The position numbers and the translations under genes are program-made. Positions 39,421 to 48,435 of a stretch of 64,000 bases of DNA are shown here, one piece after another; positions within the stretch are counted from its first letter, which is position 1, and every line of letters begins with the position of its first letter. The DNA lies in contig NZ_PIPQ01000001.1 of NCBI RefSeq assembly GCF_003987015.1, forward strand, positions 744,001 through 808,000, written 5' to 3'. This stretch comes from Aliidiomarina taiwanensis. Its GTDB lineage: Bacteria; Pseudomonadota; Gammaproteobacteria; Enterobacterales; Alteromonadaceae. Under the pieces are notes generated by a model. It saw nothing but the letters and a program-made list of their open reading frames with translations. It ran no database searches and was not told where the DNA came from.

Positions 39421-40615
39421 AGTCCCTTAGCTCCTTATGCTGCAAGTCAAGCACACCTTCTTGGGTGAACGCTAAGCAGCCTAATGTACTGGTAGCGAAC
39501 ATCAGTAACATAGTGTCGTAATAGTTTCCTTTATACTCTTCTGGTTCAAAGGCCAGCAGCCGTTGCTTAAAGTCTTCGAATAAGCGTGCTTGTAAAGGTG
39601 CCTGTGGCTGAGAAAGTTGCTGCAAGTAAGGCAATAAAATAGCCGTAAAGCCAACACCACCTCGGCCGGAGCCCGCACCCGTTAATGGGTTCATTTCTAC
39701 CGCGGGGTAATTGTGTCGAGCAGCAAAGTGGTACGGGCCCAAAAAGGCTTCTAATGGGGGCGTTGCCGAATACCATTGTTTTTCCCAACTCAGCCACAAG
39801 TAAGCACGAATTGCATCGTAGTCGCCAGCTGCTGTCAACTGTTGATGGCGCTCTTGCAGCAGCTCCGGTGACGCGATCTGCAAGTTCATGTCAAGAGCAA
39901 GCCAGTCGGGAATACTTGCGCCCGGTAACCTAGCCACTTGCTGCAAAATTTCTACGCTACTGGCATACACCTGCTGCCAGCGCTCGTCCCCTGTTAATTC
40001 CGCCAGCCCACGAAATAGAGTGAACGAAAAGTAACTTGGGTTCACCACTATATAACCTTCATGGGTAAACCCTTGCGGCCCGGGTAAAAGCACCCGTTGA
40101 CCTGCAACAACCACTGACGACTGTTCTAAAATACGAGCAGACAACCGCTTACCAAGTGCAGCAAAGTGTGGCTTCTGCCAGCGCTGTGCTGCAAGCAACA
40201 GACTATACGCCATCCATACATCGGCGTCTGTGGCGGCATTTTCGTCCAACACATGCCACTGAGTTTCACCTGCTGCATCCGGCTCGGACTGCCCCCACAG
40301 CCAACTCGGCAGCCTGTCACCCAAGCCCCCAGCAGCTAGGTTTGCATTAGCCCAGCTCAGCATGCGCTGAAAGCGCTCTGGGTCATTAGCCAAAAGAGCA
40401 AACCACATGCCATACGCCTGCCCTTCCGAAGTAGAAATAGAGGCAGGCGAACTGTAGTCAATCACCCGGCCCCCTTCCGCCAGCAACTCTTCAACAAAGT
40501 GCGTGTAATGCCACTGAAAGTCCATGGGCGTACTCACAGGCGGCTTCTGGCTAAAGCATGCCGTTAGCATCAAAGCAAACACGCTGCACCCTAGCCACCT
40601 GTGAATCCGCTGCAT
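39410..40615 (-). CDS. bcsZ: Cellulose-synthesis endoglucanase BcsZ (GH8), probable lipoprotein
   Basis: This 401-residue glycoside hydrolase family 8 enzyme trims nascent cellulose in the periplasm. The general acid is predicted at E64 in STSEGQAYGM, with acidic residues D130 and D132 in ATDADVWMAY, the GH8 signature region. The N-terminus ends in a lipobox LTAC with C20, so unlike the soluble E. coli BcsZ this form is probably a lipoprotein. FSQ after the cysteine has no Asp at +2, favouring outer-membrane sorting. It lies 11 bases after bcsB and overlaps bcsC. Confidence 0.94.
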   Translation of the reverse strand: MQRIHRWLGCSVFALMLTACFSQKPPVSTPMDFQWHYTHFVEELLAEGGRVIDYSSPASISTSEGQAYGMWFALLANDPERFQRMLSWANANLAAGGLGDRLPSWLWGQSEPDAAGETQWHVLDENAATDADVWMAYSLLLAAQRWQKPHFAALGKRLSARILEQSSVVVAGQRVLLPGPQGFTHEGYIVVNPSYFSFTLFRGLAELTGDERWQQVYASSVEILQQVARLPGASIPDWLALDMNLQIASPELLQERHQQLTAAGDYDAIRAYLWLSWEKQWYSATPPLEAFLGPYHFAARHNYPAVEMNPLTGAGSGRGGVGFTAILLPYLQQLSQPQAPLQARLFEDFKQRLLAFEPEEYKGNYYDTMLLMFATSTLGCLAFTQEGVLDLQHKELRDCAI

Positions 40616-40626
40616 AAAAGCTCCTA

Positions 40627-42918
40627 TTAAACAACTTGTTTACGGCTTCGAGCCAGTCGGCTTAAAGACCAATAAATTGCAAGTATTAAGGTTATCAAAG
40701 CTAACAAGGTTACCAAGGCCACAACCAAGGGGTAGCGTGCTACATGGTACTGTAAGCGTTCAAACCAGCTCAACTGCCCTACATAATAGTTGTACTGACT
40801 TTCGAAGTGTCGTGTGTCGCCTGGGGTTACCAAGGACATAAAGCCTTTCATGGCATTGGTCTGCTCTACGGAGCCTAACAGCTCACCTACTTTTGGTAAG
40901 AAACTGTCTTGGTTAGCGGTTAACGCCACCACTGTGGCACCTTGGTGTAAGGGCGACTCAAAACTCACCACAGCCCCCGTTGGCCCCGTGTTGGTGACCT
41001 GCTCATTGTCCGAGAAAAACAAATCGCGTTTGCCCGCCAATCCATATAAGTTAAGTTGTGCGTCAAACGCTTTTCGGCCAAAGCGAGAAACCCATTGTGA
41101 CAAAGCGTCTCCACCTATAATCAACATGTCATGGTCTGTCTCGGCTGAAATATCCGCTACAGCTTTTACCGTCAACAAGCTCCCATGGTAGCCAGTATAA
41201 GCCCCCATCATTGCCAAGCTATCCATGGCTAATTCAAATTCGTTGTCTGTCATTGAATCGCTCACCACCATGGTGGTTTTCGACAGGTCATCGTAACGGC
41301 TAAAGGGGTAACCACTCTTGGCAAATAAGTGCAAGTTAGGCATTTCCGTGTAATGTTCATATCCGCGTAGATCAATCTCAGAGCTACCATCAATAGAACC
41401 CACTGTATTACTCAAAGGAGCTACACGGCATTCTTCGGTAAGCGCACTAAAGCTAAAGTCAAACTCCAAGGTGTTTACAACCCCAAGCTTAAATGCGGGT
41501 ATTTCTAAAGCCGCTTCAGCAAATGGATTCTCGCCAATCACCGGGATACGAATGCGTTGGTTACTACCCCCAAAGCCCGTTTCGTCCAACATATAGCCTT
41601 GGATAAACTCGTCGTTTACATAAACCCGTAGGCGGCTTTCATCTTTCTGTGTTGGGGGCGTGTAGCGAAAGCGTAAATCCACGGGGACTGCTTCTCGACG
41701 CCCTAAAAACAAGTCCGGCGGTAACACAAGGTTCAACTTCACTGGGGCCGTGCGGTATCCGCTACGCTGTAATTCACTTTCAAACTCAACCAGCTCGCTA
41801 AACTGCACTGGCCGTTCTGTGGTCACCCAGTTTGGGGCAGAATATGGCGCCCGCGGCTCTACTTCAATGTCATGCACTATGGCAACCGGGCCACTCATCA
41901 AAAGCTCTTCACTTGCTAATGCTTGTACCGCCTTCGTGAGCTCTGCCGCCGTCGGCGTATGCACCAAGAGTAGCTTGTAAATTTTGTTTTGAGGGTTGGT
42001 GATCATACGCACCGTAGGCTCAGTCACAGGCTCAATGTCGTACAATTGCCAAGGTTTTTGGCTATTGGTCATCAACACAATGGCATGCTGTTCTGGCAAG
42101 TTCGGCAACAAGGCTTTATGTTCCAGCATACTGTTTGTGTCTTGTATAATCGGCACGTTGCGAAAGCTCGTTCTATGGGTGGTCACCCCGCGCCACTTGG
42201 CCTTCATACCCAAGTAACTGCTCATAATCCCCGCTGCTTGGGCAAACTCTGGAGTTATCTGCTCTGGTAAAACGTAATGAAGGTCCACCGGGTTAAAGTC
42301 GCGCTCATCCACAAAAGGCTCTGGAAACCAAGACAAGTCGTTCGCTAACACCAACTTTTTCTTGGTCAGCTCAATCCGGCTACTCCGGTAAAACTCAAGC
42401 CATGCCGAAGGTGAAATGACCGTGCAAGTGTAGCCAATGGCTTCTGCTAAAAGCTCAAATTGCACTTCGTTATACCGCGAAAAGTACTCCGCAGGCACTT
42501 CAAATTGGTACTCATGCTTTACGTTCGAGCCCTCAGCTGGCAAGTGAATGCTACCAATCAGTTCGTTATTAAAGTGCACCCGTAATTGCGAAACGTCCCC
42601 AGCTAAGGTGGGCGAGTAGTGAAAGTCTAAATACAAGGTTGCAGTTTCAACCAGTTCGTCAGCACGGCTACCAAAGCCTATGTTTAACCGGCTCTTTAGG
42701 CCATCCACTCGTTGAATAGGTTCACCATCCAACTCGCGTAATGAGAGTGTAAGTGACTCTTCTGGTAAAGGTACAGCACCTAACTCCGCTTGCTGCTGTT
42801 GGTATAGTTGCCACCAGTCGGGGCTTTCCCCTTGCAGTGCTAGCGCTTCCGGTCCCCAGCAAACGAGCCCCATCATAAAAACAACACACCGCATATAATA
42901 TTTAGAGCTTTTAGTCAT
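40627..42918 (-). CDS. bcsB: Cellulose synthase periplasmic subunit BcsB
   Basis: This 763-residue subunit forms the periplasmic part of the synthase. It has a signal peptide ending near GPEALALQG (about residue 28). Paired carbohydrate-binding and flavodoxin-like modules repeat twice, and a C-terminal membrane anchor (about 735-757) ends in a basic tail (LARSRKQVV) that docks on BcsA. The conserved GYTCTVISPSAWLEFYRSSRIEL and FSALTEECRVAPL regions are present. Its start overlaps the end of bcsA by 8 bases with AAGGA 8 bases upstream, ensuring coupled expression. Confidence 0.95.
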   Translation of the reverse strand: MTKSSKYYMRCVVFMMGLVCWGPEALALQGESPDWWQLYQQQQAELGAVPLPEESLTLSLRELDGEPIQRVDGLKSRLNIGFGSRADELVETATLYLDFHYSPTLAGDVSQLRVHFNNELIGSIHLPAEGSNVKHEYQFEVPAEYFSRYNEVQFELLAEAIGYTCTVISPSAWLEFYRSSRIELTKKKLVLANDLSWFPEPFVDERDFNPVDLHYVLPEQITPEFAQAAGIMSSYLGMKAKWRGVTTHRTSFRNVPIIQDTNSMLEHKALLPNLPEQHAIVLMTNSQKPWQLYDIEPVTEPTVRMITNPQNKIYKLLLVHTPTAAELTKAVQALASEELLMSGPVAIVHDIEVEPRAPYSAPNWVTTERPVQFSELVEFESELQRSGYRTAPVKLNLVLPPDLFLGRREAVPVDLRFRYTPPTQKDESRLRVYVNDEFIQGYMLDETGFGGSNQRIRIPVIGENPFAEAALEIPAFKLGVVNTLEFDFSFSALTEECRVAPLSNTVGSIDGSSEIDLRGYEHYTEMPNLHLFAKSGYPFSRYDDLSKTTMVVSDSMTDNEFELAMDSLAMMGAYTGYHGSLLTVKAVADISAETDHDMLIIGGDALSQWVSRFGRKAFDAQLNLYGLAGKRDLFFSDNEQVTNTGPTGAVVSFESPLHQGATVVALTANQDSFLPKVGELLGSVEQTNAMKGFMSLVTPGDTRHFESQYNYYVGQLSWFERLQYHVARYPLVVALVTLLALITLILAIYWSLSRLARSRKQVV

Positions 42919-45496
42919 AGTGCACTTCCTTTCCTGGTGTATGAGGTAATAAAGAACGAATCGCTTTCCCCATACGTGCTAATACTTGTAAAACAGGCTG
43001 AATTTTTGGCGACACCTGCAGCGCCATACGTTTATATCCTTTAAAGCCAATGGCTATCACTTCTTTAAAGCTAGTGAAGGGCTTTTCATTGTCATTGTAG
43101 TCGCGCCAACCTATCCAGGCATCGGCCCGAGAAAAGGTAGCACGAAGAAGCGACTGCTGTGTTTCCTGGTCCTGCACCTGGTACAGCACGCCTATGTGGT
43201 CCCCTCGTCGGCTCATCACACTCACTTCAAACGCGTTTTGGCTGATGCCGTCTAGCATCAATATTTGGCAGGTGTCTCCTTCTGCAAGAGGGCATTCGCT
43301 TGGTAACTGAATACCAGCACCTAAGTCAGAATAGTCCACCAAGTAAGCAGCAAAGACCCGATCGTCTTCTAACACCACAGAAATAGGCCGCTTCACGTCT
43401 ACCCGATGCGAGGCGCGCACTTGCTTAGTTTCTTCGGCCACCGCTACTGCACCGCCCAAAATAATCAGGTTATAACTTATCCAAACAATATTCAGAACCA
43501 CCGTGAGTATTTCGTCTGTAGGTCCAGCGAATAGGCGCCAAATGCCAGCTAAAAAGCCCGCAATACACATACCTACAAGAAACAAATAAGGCCGAGACAC
43601 TTCCCAGTCAAAATAGTCTTCTGCGTTCATTCCGCCTTTTTCAGTTACATTAAACTTCCCTCGGGAAGGTGCAAAGAGCGCCACCAGGGTCGGTCGTAGA
43701 ATGTACCAAGCCAAAACTGTTTCATACATTTCCGCCCAAAAGGAGTTGCGGTAACGTCCTTGCACCCGTGAGTTCGTGATGTATGCATGCACTAAATGGG
43801 GCACAGCGAATAGCGCTATCATAATGGCCGGCGCATACACTATGTAGGTGTGTAACAATAGGAAAGCTAAAGGCGCCATCATGTAAATAAGTCGCGGCAA
43901 ACCGTTCAGGAAGTACAACATGCCATTGCTGTAGCACAATCGCTGTCCCCAGCTTAACCCTTTCCCACGCAATGGGTTGTCTAAGCGAAATATTTGCGCC
44001 ATGCCACGCGCCCAGCGAATTCGCTGACCAATATGTGCCGACAAGCTTTCGGTGGCTAAGCCTGCCGCCTGAGGAATATTTAAATAGGCTGACTTATACT
44101 TAAGCCTGTGCATTTTCAGGGCCGTGTGGGCGTCTTCTGTGACTGTTTCCGTAGCAATCCCCCCTACTTCTTCTAGCGGCCCACGCTTAATAACAGCACA
44201 AGACCCACAGAAGAAAGACGCGTTCCATAGGTCGTTCCCATCCTGAATAAGCCCATAAAACAATTCCCCCTCGTTTGGGTTTTTACGGAACATATTTAAG
44301 TTTTTTTCGAAGGGGTCGGGCGAAAAGAAATGGTGCGGTGTTTGCACTAAAGCTAAGTCGTTGCTTTGGAGAAACCACCCCATGGTTAATTGCAAGAATG
44401 AACGAGCAGGTACATGGTCACAGTCGAAAATAGCAATATAATCACCCTGTGTGTGTTTCAGGGCATTATTTAAATTACCTGCTTTTGCATGGCTATTGTC
44501 TTGCCGTGCAAAGTAATTGGCTCCAACTTGCTTAGCAAACTTGGCAAACTCTTCTCGGTCGCCGTCATCTAATAGGTAGACGTTCAGCTTGTCTTTCGGC
44601 CAGTCTAGGGCAAGAGCAGCCAGCACGGTTGGTTTTACTACCTGAAGGGGTTCGTTATACGAAGGGATATACACATCAACCGTAGGCCATTGCGCAGTGT
44701 CTTTAGGTAATGGCACCACCTTTCTACCTAAAGGCCATGCTGTTTGAACGTAACCCAAAATTAATATGCTCCATGCGTACAGCTCCGCCGTTAGCAAGGT
44801 TAAGCTTAAAATAGTGTCGCTTAACACGTCCCAGTTAATGGTTTCTGTAATTCGCCAATACATGTATCGGGAACTGACAAGAGTGGAAAGCACCATCATT
44901 AATAGCGCAGCCCCACGGTTTTTGAGGTCGCGCACCCATAAAGCCACAGCCCAGAAAGCCAATAATATAACCAACTGAGAGGTGCCCGATGTCGGCAATT
45001 GCACGGCAAATAGAGCCACTACAAAAGCAATCATAGTGAACAGAACGCGAGTGACGGAGTGGTTTAGCCAGCGATAACCTTCAACGTTCCCAAACACTCT
45101 TACACTGTCTTCAGCTTTCGATGTTAAAAAACGCCAAATCCGTTGTTTTTTAGACCGCTTGCTTCTTTTTTCTGCATCCTTTATTTGCTCGTGCAGTACC
45201 ACACGCTTAGCATCGTGTTCTGGCTCGGGCAGTAAGCTTTTTACCCCCGACTTAATAAACACCAGCCAACAAAGCTGTACAAAGAAACGAATTAGATTAA
45301 TAGGTCCAAGGCGGGCAAAATTAACGTGAGGAAACCAATAACGAAGCTGTGAAACTCGCGCAGCTGCTTTGTCTGCACTTTCTGCAGGACGCACATTAAA
45401 TAGCAGTACCTCGAGGTACAAGCTAAATAAATGGACCCAAGCCTGCCAAGGAGACATTTGTTGCCGAACTTGTCGCCATTGGTTTTTTATGAGCAT
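42911..45496 (-). CDS. bcsA: Cellulose synthase catalytic subunit BcsA (UDP-forming)
   Basis: This 861-residue inner-membrane GT2 enzyme polymerises UDP-glucose to beta-1,4-glucan and threads it outward. Motifs in order: IPSYNEPL, the first Asp in LLDDGDREEF (about 310), the DxD-type FDCDHVPA (about 357), the catalytic base in TVTEDAHTAL (about 452) and QRIRW (about 489). A C-terminal PilZ domain follows, with RVDVKR (about 695) and DYSDLGAGIQL for c-di-GMP binding. Membrane spans flank the glycosyltransferase on both sides. The N-terminal extension of the enterobacterial form is present. The gene begins one base after bcsQ, with GGAG 4 bases upstream. Confidence 0.97.
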   Translation of the reverse strand: MLIKNQWRQVRQQMSPWQAWVHLFSLYLEVLLFNVRPAESADKAAARVSQLRYWFPHVNFARLGPINLIRFFVQLCWLVFIKSGVKSLLPEPEHDAKRVVLHEQIKDAEKRSKRSKKQRIWRFLTSKAEDSVRVFGNVEGYRWLNHSVTRVLFTMIAFVVALFAVQLPTSGTSQLVILLAFWAVALWVRDLKNRGAALLMMVLSTLVSSRYMYWRITETINWDVLSDTILSLTLLTAELYAWSILILGYVQTAWPLGRKVVPLPKDTAQWPTVDVYIPSYNEPLQVVKPTVLAALALDWPKDKLNVYLLDDGDREEFAKFAKQVGANYFARQDNSHAKAGNLNNALKHTQGDYIAIFDCDHVPARSFLQLTMGWFLQSNDLALVQTPHHFFSPDPFEKNLNMFRKNPNEGELFYGLIQDGNDLWNASFFCGSCAVIKRGPLEEVGGIATETVTEDAHTALKMHRLKYKSAYLNIPQAAGLATESLSAHIGQRIRWARGMAQIFRLDNPLRGKGLSWGQRLCYSNGMLYFLNGLPRLIYMMAPLAFLLLHTYIVYAPAIMIALFAVPHLVHAYITNSRVQGRYRNSFWAEMYETVLAWYILRPTLVALFAPSRGKFNVTEKGGMNAEDYFDWEVSRPYLFLVGMCIAGFLAGIWRLFAGPTDEILTVVLNIVWISYNLIILGGAVAVAEETKQVRASHRVDVKRPISVVLEDDRVFAAYLVDYSDLGAGIQLPSECPLAEGDTCQILMLDGISQNAFEVSVMSRRGDHIGVLYQVQDQETQQSLLRATFSRADAWIGWRDYNDNEKPFTSFKEVIAIGFKGYKRMALQVSPKIQPVLQVLARMGKAIRSLLPHTPGKEVHYD

Positions 45497-45497
45497 A

Positions 45498-46271
45498 TCA
45501 CTCCTTGTCTTGAATACTCACAAGCTCTTTGGTTAGCCAAAGCGCAAGTGCTGCAAAGTCTTTCGTCGACTGCGCTGCAGGAGCATATTTTGCCAAAGGC
45601 TGCATTTTTGCAAACGCTTCAGGTACGTGCTGGTCTTTATGTATCATTAACGGCAGTAACATGGTCTCACTCAAGGCCATTTTTAAATAGTCTGCAATAT
45701 CATGCGTAAGCTGAATATGCGGCGCTATACCATTGACCAAGACGTAACTCTGCACAGAAAGATCAAACTGCCGTTGTAAGCTGCCCTGTTCAAACTCAAG
45801 TAGCGCGGGAATAAGGCGGGGTTCTGGGGCTGCTACATTCAACACTAAGTGGGCATTTTTATACACCCAATTTTGTAAGGAACCCGCTTCCCGAGGCGTA
45901 TCTACCACCAGGATACGTTCGCCAATTTCATGCAAAGGCTGTAGCCAGGTCGTTAAGTTGGCTGCTATTGCGTCGAGCCGTGCAGTTAAATGAGCAGCGG
46001 CACCGGGTTCCATTCTCCCCATGGGAATAAATGCAAGCCCATGGTCGTTTTCATACATGCAGTCGCGAATATGGGTGTTAATTAAATCACTCTGAAGCAA
46101 GCCGGCGGGGTTGTCGAGGGGCATGCCATACATGAGCGCTAGCGCATTTTCTGTGGTTAGGTCCATAGCGTAACTGCGCACCCCGCCCTCGCTCAGCGCT
46201 ACGGCTAAAGCGGCGGCCACAGTAGAGGCTCCAGCCCCACTTTGAATACTTTGTACACCTATAATAAACAC
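45498..46271 (-). CDS. bcsQ: Cellulose-synthesis ParA/MinD-like ATPase BcsQ
   Basis: This 257-residue SIMIBI-type protein is part of the cytosolic vestibule of the synthase in E. coli. The deviant Walker A loop reads SIQSGAGASTVAAAL, without the two lysines of MinD (KGGVGKTT). E. coli BcsQ, as I recall, is also atypical there. The second acidic motif (ILVVDTPREAG) and the VLVNGIAP segment fit the family. Nucleotide hydrolysis may be weak. It lies 13 bases after bcsR and 1 base before bcsA. Confidence 0.88.
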   Translation of the reverse strand: MFIIGVQSIQSGAGASTVAAALAVALSEGGVRSYAMDLTTENALALMYGMPLDNPAGLLQSDLINTHIRDCMYENDHGLAFIPMGRMEPGAAAHLTARLDAIAANLTTWLQPLHEIGERILVVDTPREAGSLQNWVYKNAHLVLNVAAPEPRLIPALLEFEQGSLQRQFDLSVQSYVLVNGIAPHIQLTHDIADYLKMALSETMLLPLMIHKDQHVPEAFAKMQPLAKYAPAAQSTKDFAALALWLTKELVSIQDKE

Positions 46272-46284
46272 GTACAGCTCCTAG

Positions 46285-46527
46285 CTATGACTCGGTGTTC
46301 CGTTCAGCAAACTTCGTTACTGCTTGTAATACGCTTAAGTTATAATTTAGCAGTGGCCAACGCTGCTTCACTTTTTCTATACGCTGACTAAACTGCACTT
46401 CCAAATATGGCGCGTCCAGTGCTTCCACCCCTTCACGCAGAAAAGCAATATCCGCTGCTTCACTACCTTCACTGGTTGCTCCGGACCAAAACGGACCTTC
46501 TCGCCATAATACCTTTCTGTTGCTCAT
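46285..46527 (-). CDS. bcsR: BcsR-like cellulose synthase regulator
   Basis: This 80-residue small cytosolic protein's C-terminal half (DAPYLEVQFSQRIEKVKQRWPLLNYNL) resembles the core of E. coli BcsR, including the RWPLL hallmark. The N-terminal half (VLWREGPFWSGATSEGSEAADIAFL) is different. BcsR partners BcsQ in the synthase vestibule. The start is ATG 46527 with GAGG 6 bases upstream; the open frame extends to 46596 without a site. It is first in the minus-strand operon and divergent from bcsE. Confidence 0.82.
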   Translation of the reverse strand: MSNRKVLWREGPFWSGATSEGSEAADIAFLREGVEALDAPYLEVQFSQRIEKVKQRWPLLNYNLSVLQAVTKFAERNTES

Positions 46528-46689
46528 AGGCATCCTCACTAAACGCTTGACTAGCCTAACAATCACTAACAAGCTGCTATAACATAGTGCAAACAATTAC
46601 TTCGTATAGCAATAGGTTTTGTGTATATTCTACATAATACCTGTACTACAAGTACGGATTGACGACATGACCGTTTTAGGAGGCTTGTC

Positions 46690-48243
46690 TTGATTGAGTT
46701 AAATAGCATCGTGACGAGCAGTGACGACGTGCAGCTACCTAAGCTATCGGAAAACGAGTCTCACTGTATTATTTTGGAAAGTCAGGACTGGGTATTCCAT
46801 ACGGTGCATGCCCTGGCTAGCAAAGCCAATATCGCCATGTACTGTAATGCTAGCTTGGTCCGGCGCATGACCGAAAAAAATAGCAGTTTACTTACCAGTG
46901 ACCATGTACAAATTGCAGAATGGAAGTTCAACCGGTTTTTCAACGTAAAAAAAGCAATTTCCGCAATTGAGCGCACCTCAACCCACAGCCCGATTGTTTT
47001 TTTAGTACTCGACATTGAAAACCCAAGCCGCTACGAGTCGCTGTTTATGCGAAACTCGCTTATGAAACAGCTTACTTCGTGGGCTTATAACGCCAATAAA
47101 ATTCTCATTGTGGGCTTGTTCGGCCAAATGGAGTCTGAACAAACGCAAACCTTTTTAGCGGACAATGCCCGCCACTTCATGAGCTTAAACTTTATTTATC
47201 AGCAGCTTTCCGACATTCACTGGAAAGCGTCTTTTTGGCTTTCGGGCTACACAGTGAACCAGTGGGACTGGGTCGTCACACCGTTCGAAAATGAACAAGG
47301 CAGCCTCAGGTTTAAACTTAGTGATATTCAAGAAAACGAAGCTCTTGCTCCTTTGCTAGGTTTAAAAGCCCCCAAATACGTTATGAAAAACGCATTAAAA
47401 ATGGGCGAGGCGCTCCCAGAAGGCTGGCGCATGATGGACACAAATGAAGGCTTAAAAGAAAGTATAGCGCCCGGCTCCGACGCCCTGATTGTGCTAAGCC
47501 TGAGTAGTAAAGAAGCCTTTTTTGAACTGGCTAACCATATTTTTAAGTTGCGCAAACATTATGGGGCTTATTTGCGTATTGTGGTGCGCTCGTTTACCGA
47601 CGCTATTCGCTTACAAGACGAAGAAGCCTTAGTATATGCTGGCGCTACCATGGTGTTGCCACGAGAAATTTCTTTCCAGCGCATGCTGAACTTGGCCAAA
47701 AACACAGCTGGCAGCACCTACAGCCATTCACTCCCCAAAGACTTAAGCCAGTTACACATTGGCTTGCAGAACCCCAATTTAAAAGGGTACCTCGCTCCCA
47801 AAGGGTTTCTGCAAGCAGTGCGTTCCTTAACTGTACAGGCACAACGACAAGACACGCCGGCCGCTTTAGTAAGGGCTTCTATTGCTACAGGATTAACCAA
47901 AGAAGCCATTGTTAATCGGTTCACCAGCCGCCGAACGGGCGACATGATTACCTTTATGGATGACGCTGTTTTTATTTTCCTCACAGGCTGTAAACCAAGC
48001 GAGCTTGAATACACGCTCGACATGAGCTTCGGTTTACCCACACAAACCATTTTCTCGCAGCAAATAAGCACCACGCAGCATTTACAAATTTTAGACGACT
48101 GCGACGAATTGCAAATTACGGAAAACGTTTCGCCATCAGCCATTATTAATATTGAAAGAAAACAAGTTAACGCCGTGGCAGCTGCTCATAGCGCTGCTGA
48201 AAAAGCGCAGCTGAGCTCTGTTCGTAAAGTTAGTTTTTTATAG
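46690..48243 (+). CDS. bcsE: Cellulose-synthesis c-di-GMP effector BcsE (GIL domain)
   Basis: This 517-residue protein binds c-di-GMP and enhances cellulose production through the BcsRQ complex. A degenerate receiver-like N-terminal part is followed by a GIL domain. It contains an RxxD motif at R307-D310 (AIRLQDEEALVYAGATMVLP), equivalent to the E. coli c-di-GMP-binding site. The start codon is TTG at 46690 with a perfect AGGAGG 6 bases upstream; no ATG fits. It is first in the bcsEFG operon, divergent from bcsR across about 160 bases that must hold both promoters. Confidence 0.9.
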   Translation: MIELNSIVTSSDDVQLPKLSENESHCIILESQDWVFHTVHALASKANIAMYCNASLVRRMTEKNSSLLTSDHVQIAEWKFNRFFNVKKAISAIERTSTHSPIVFLVLDIENPSRYESLFMRNSLMKQLTSWAYNANKILIVGLFGQMESEQTQTFLADNARHFMSLNFIYQQLSDIHWKASFWLSGYTVNQWDWVVTPFENEQGSLRFKLSDIQENEALAPLLGLKAPKYVMKNALKMGEALPEGWRMMDTNEGLKESIAPGSDALIVLSLSSKEAFFELANHIFKLRKHYGAYLRIVVRSFTDAIRLQDEEALVYAGATMVLPREISFQRMLNLAKNTAGSTYSHSLPKDLSQLHIGLQNPNLKGYLAPKGFLQAVRSLTVQAQRQDTPAALVRASIATGLTKEAIVNRFTSRRTGDMITFMDDAVFIFLTGCKPSELEYTLDMSFGLPTQTIFSQQISTTQHLQILDDCDELQITENVSPSAIINIERKQVNAVAAAHSAAEKAQLSSVRKVSFL

Positions 48244-48250
48244 GTGCACC

Positions 48251-48433
48251 ATGACAGACACTATGTTTGCCGCAATTATTTTAACTGTATTTTGTTTGGG
48301 TCTCCTGGCCGCTGCTGGGTTTTACTTATTAGGTAAGCGTATTTTGCACAAGGCGTCTCTTTTGACTTCGCGTAATCAGTATGTGCGTATTATCAAACAT
48401 TCAAAAAAACGCGCGCGTAAAAAGGGAGTTTAA
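48251..48433 (+). CDS. bcsF: BcsF small membrane protein
   Basis: This 60-residue protein has one membrane helix (about residues 5-27) and a basic cytoplasmic tail (NQYVRIIKHSKKRARKKG), the arrangement of E. coli BcsF. BcsF recruits BcsE to the membrane and is needed with BcsG for phosphoethanolamine modification. It lies 7 bases after bcsE and 2 bases before bcsG. Assignment rests on size, topology and position as much as on sequence. Confidence 0.85.
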   Translation: MTDTMFAAIILTVFCLGLLAAAGFYLLGKRILHKASLLTSRNQYVRIIKHSKKRARKKGV

Positions 48434-48435
48434 TT

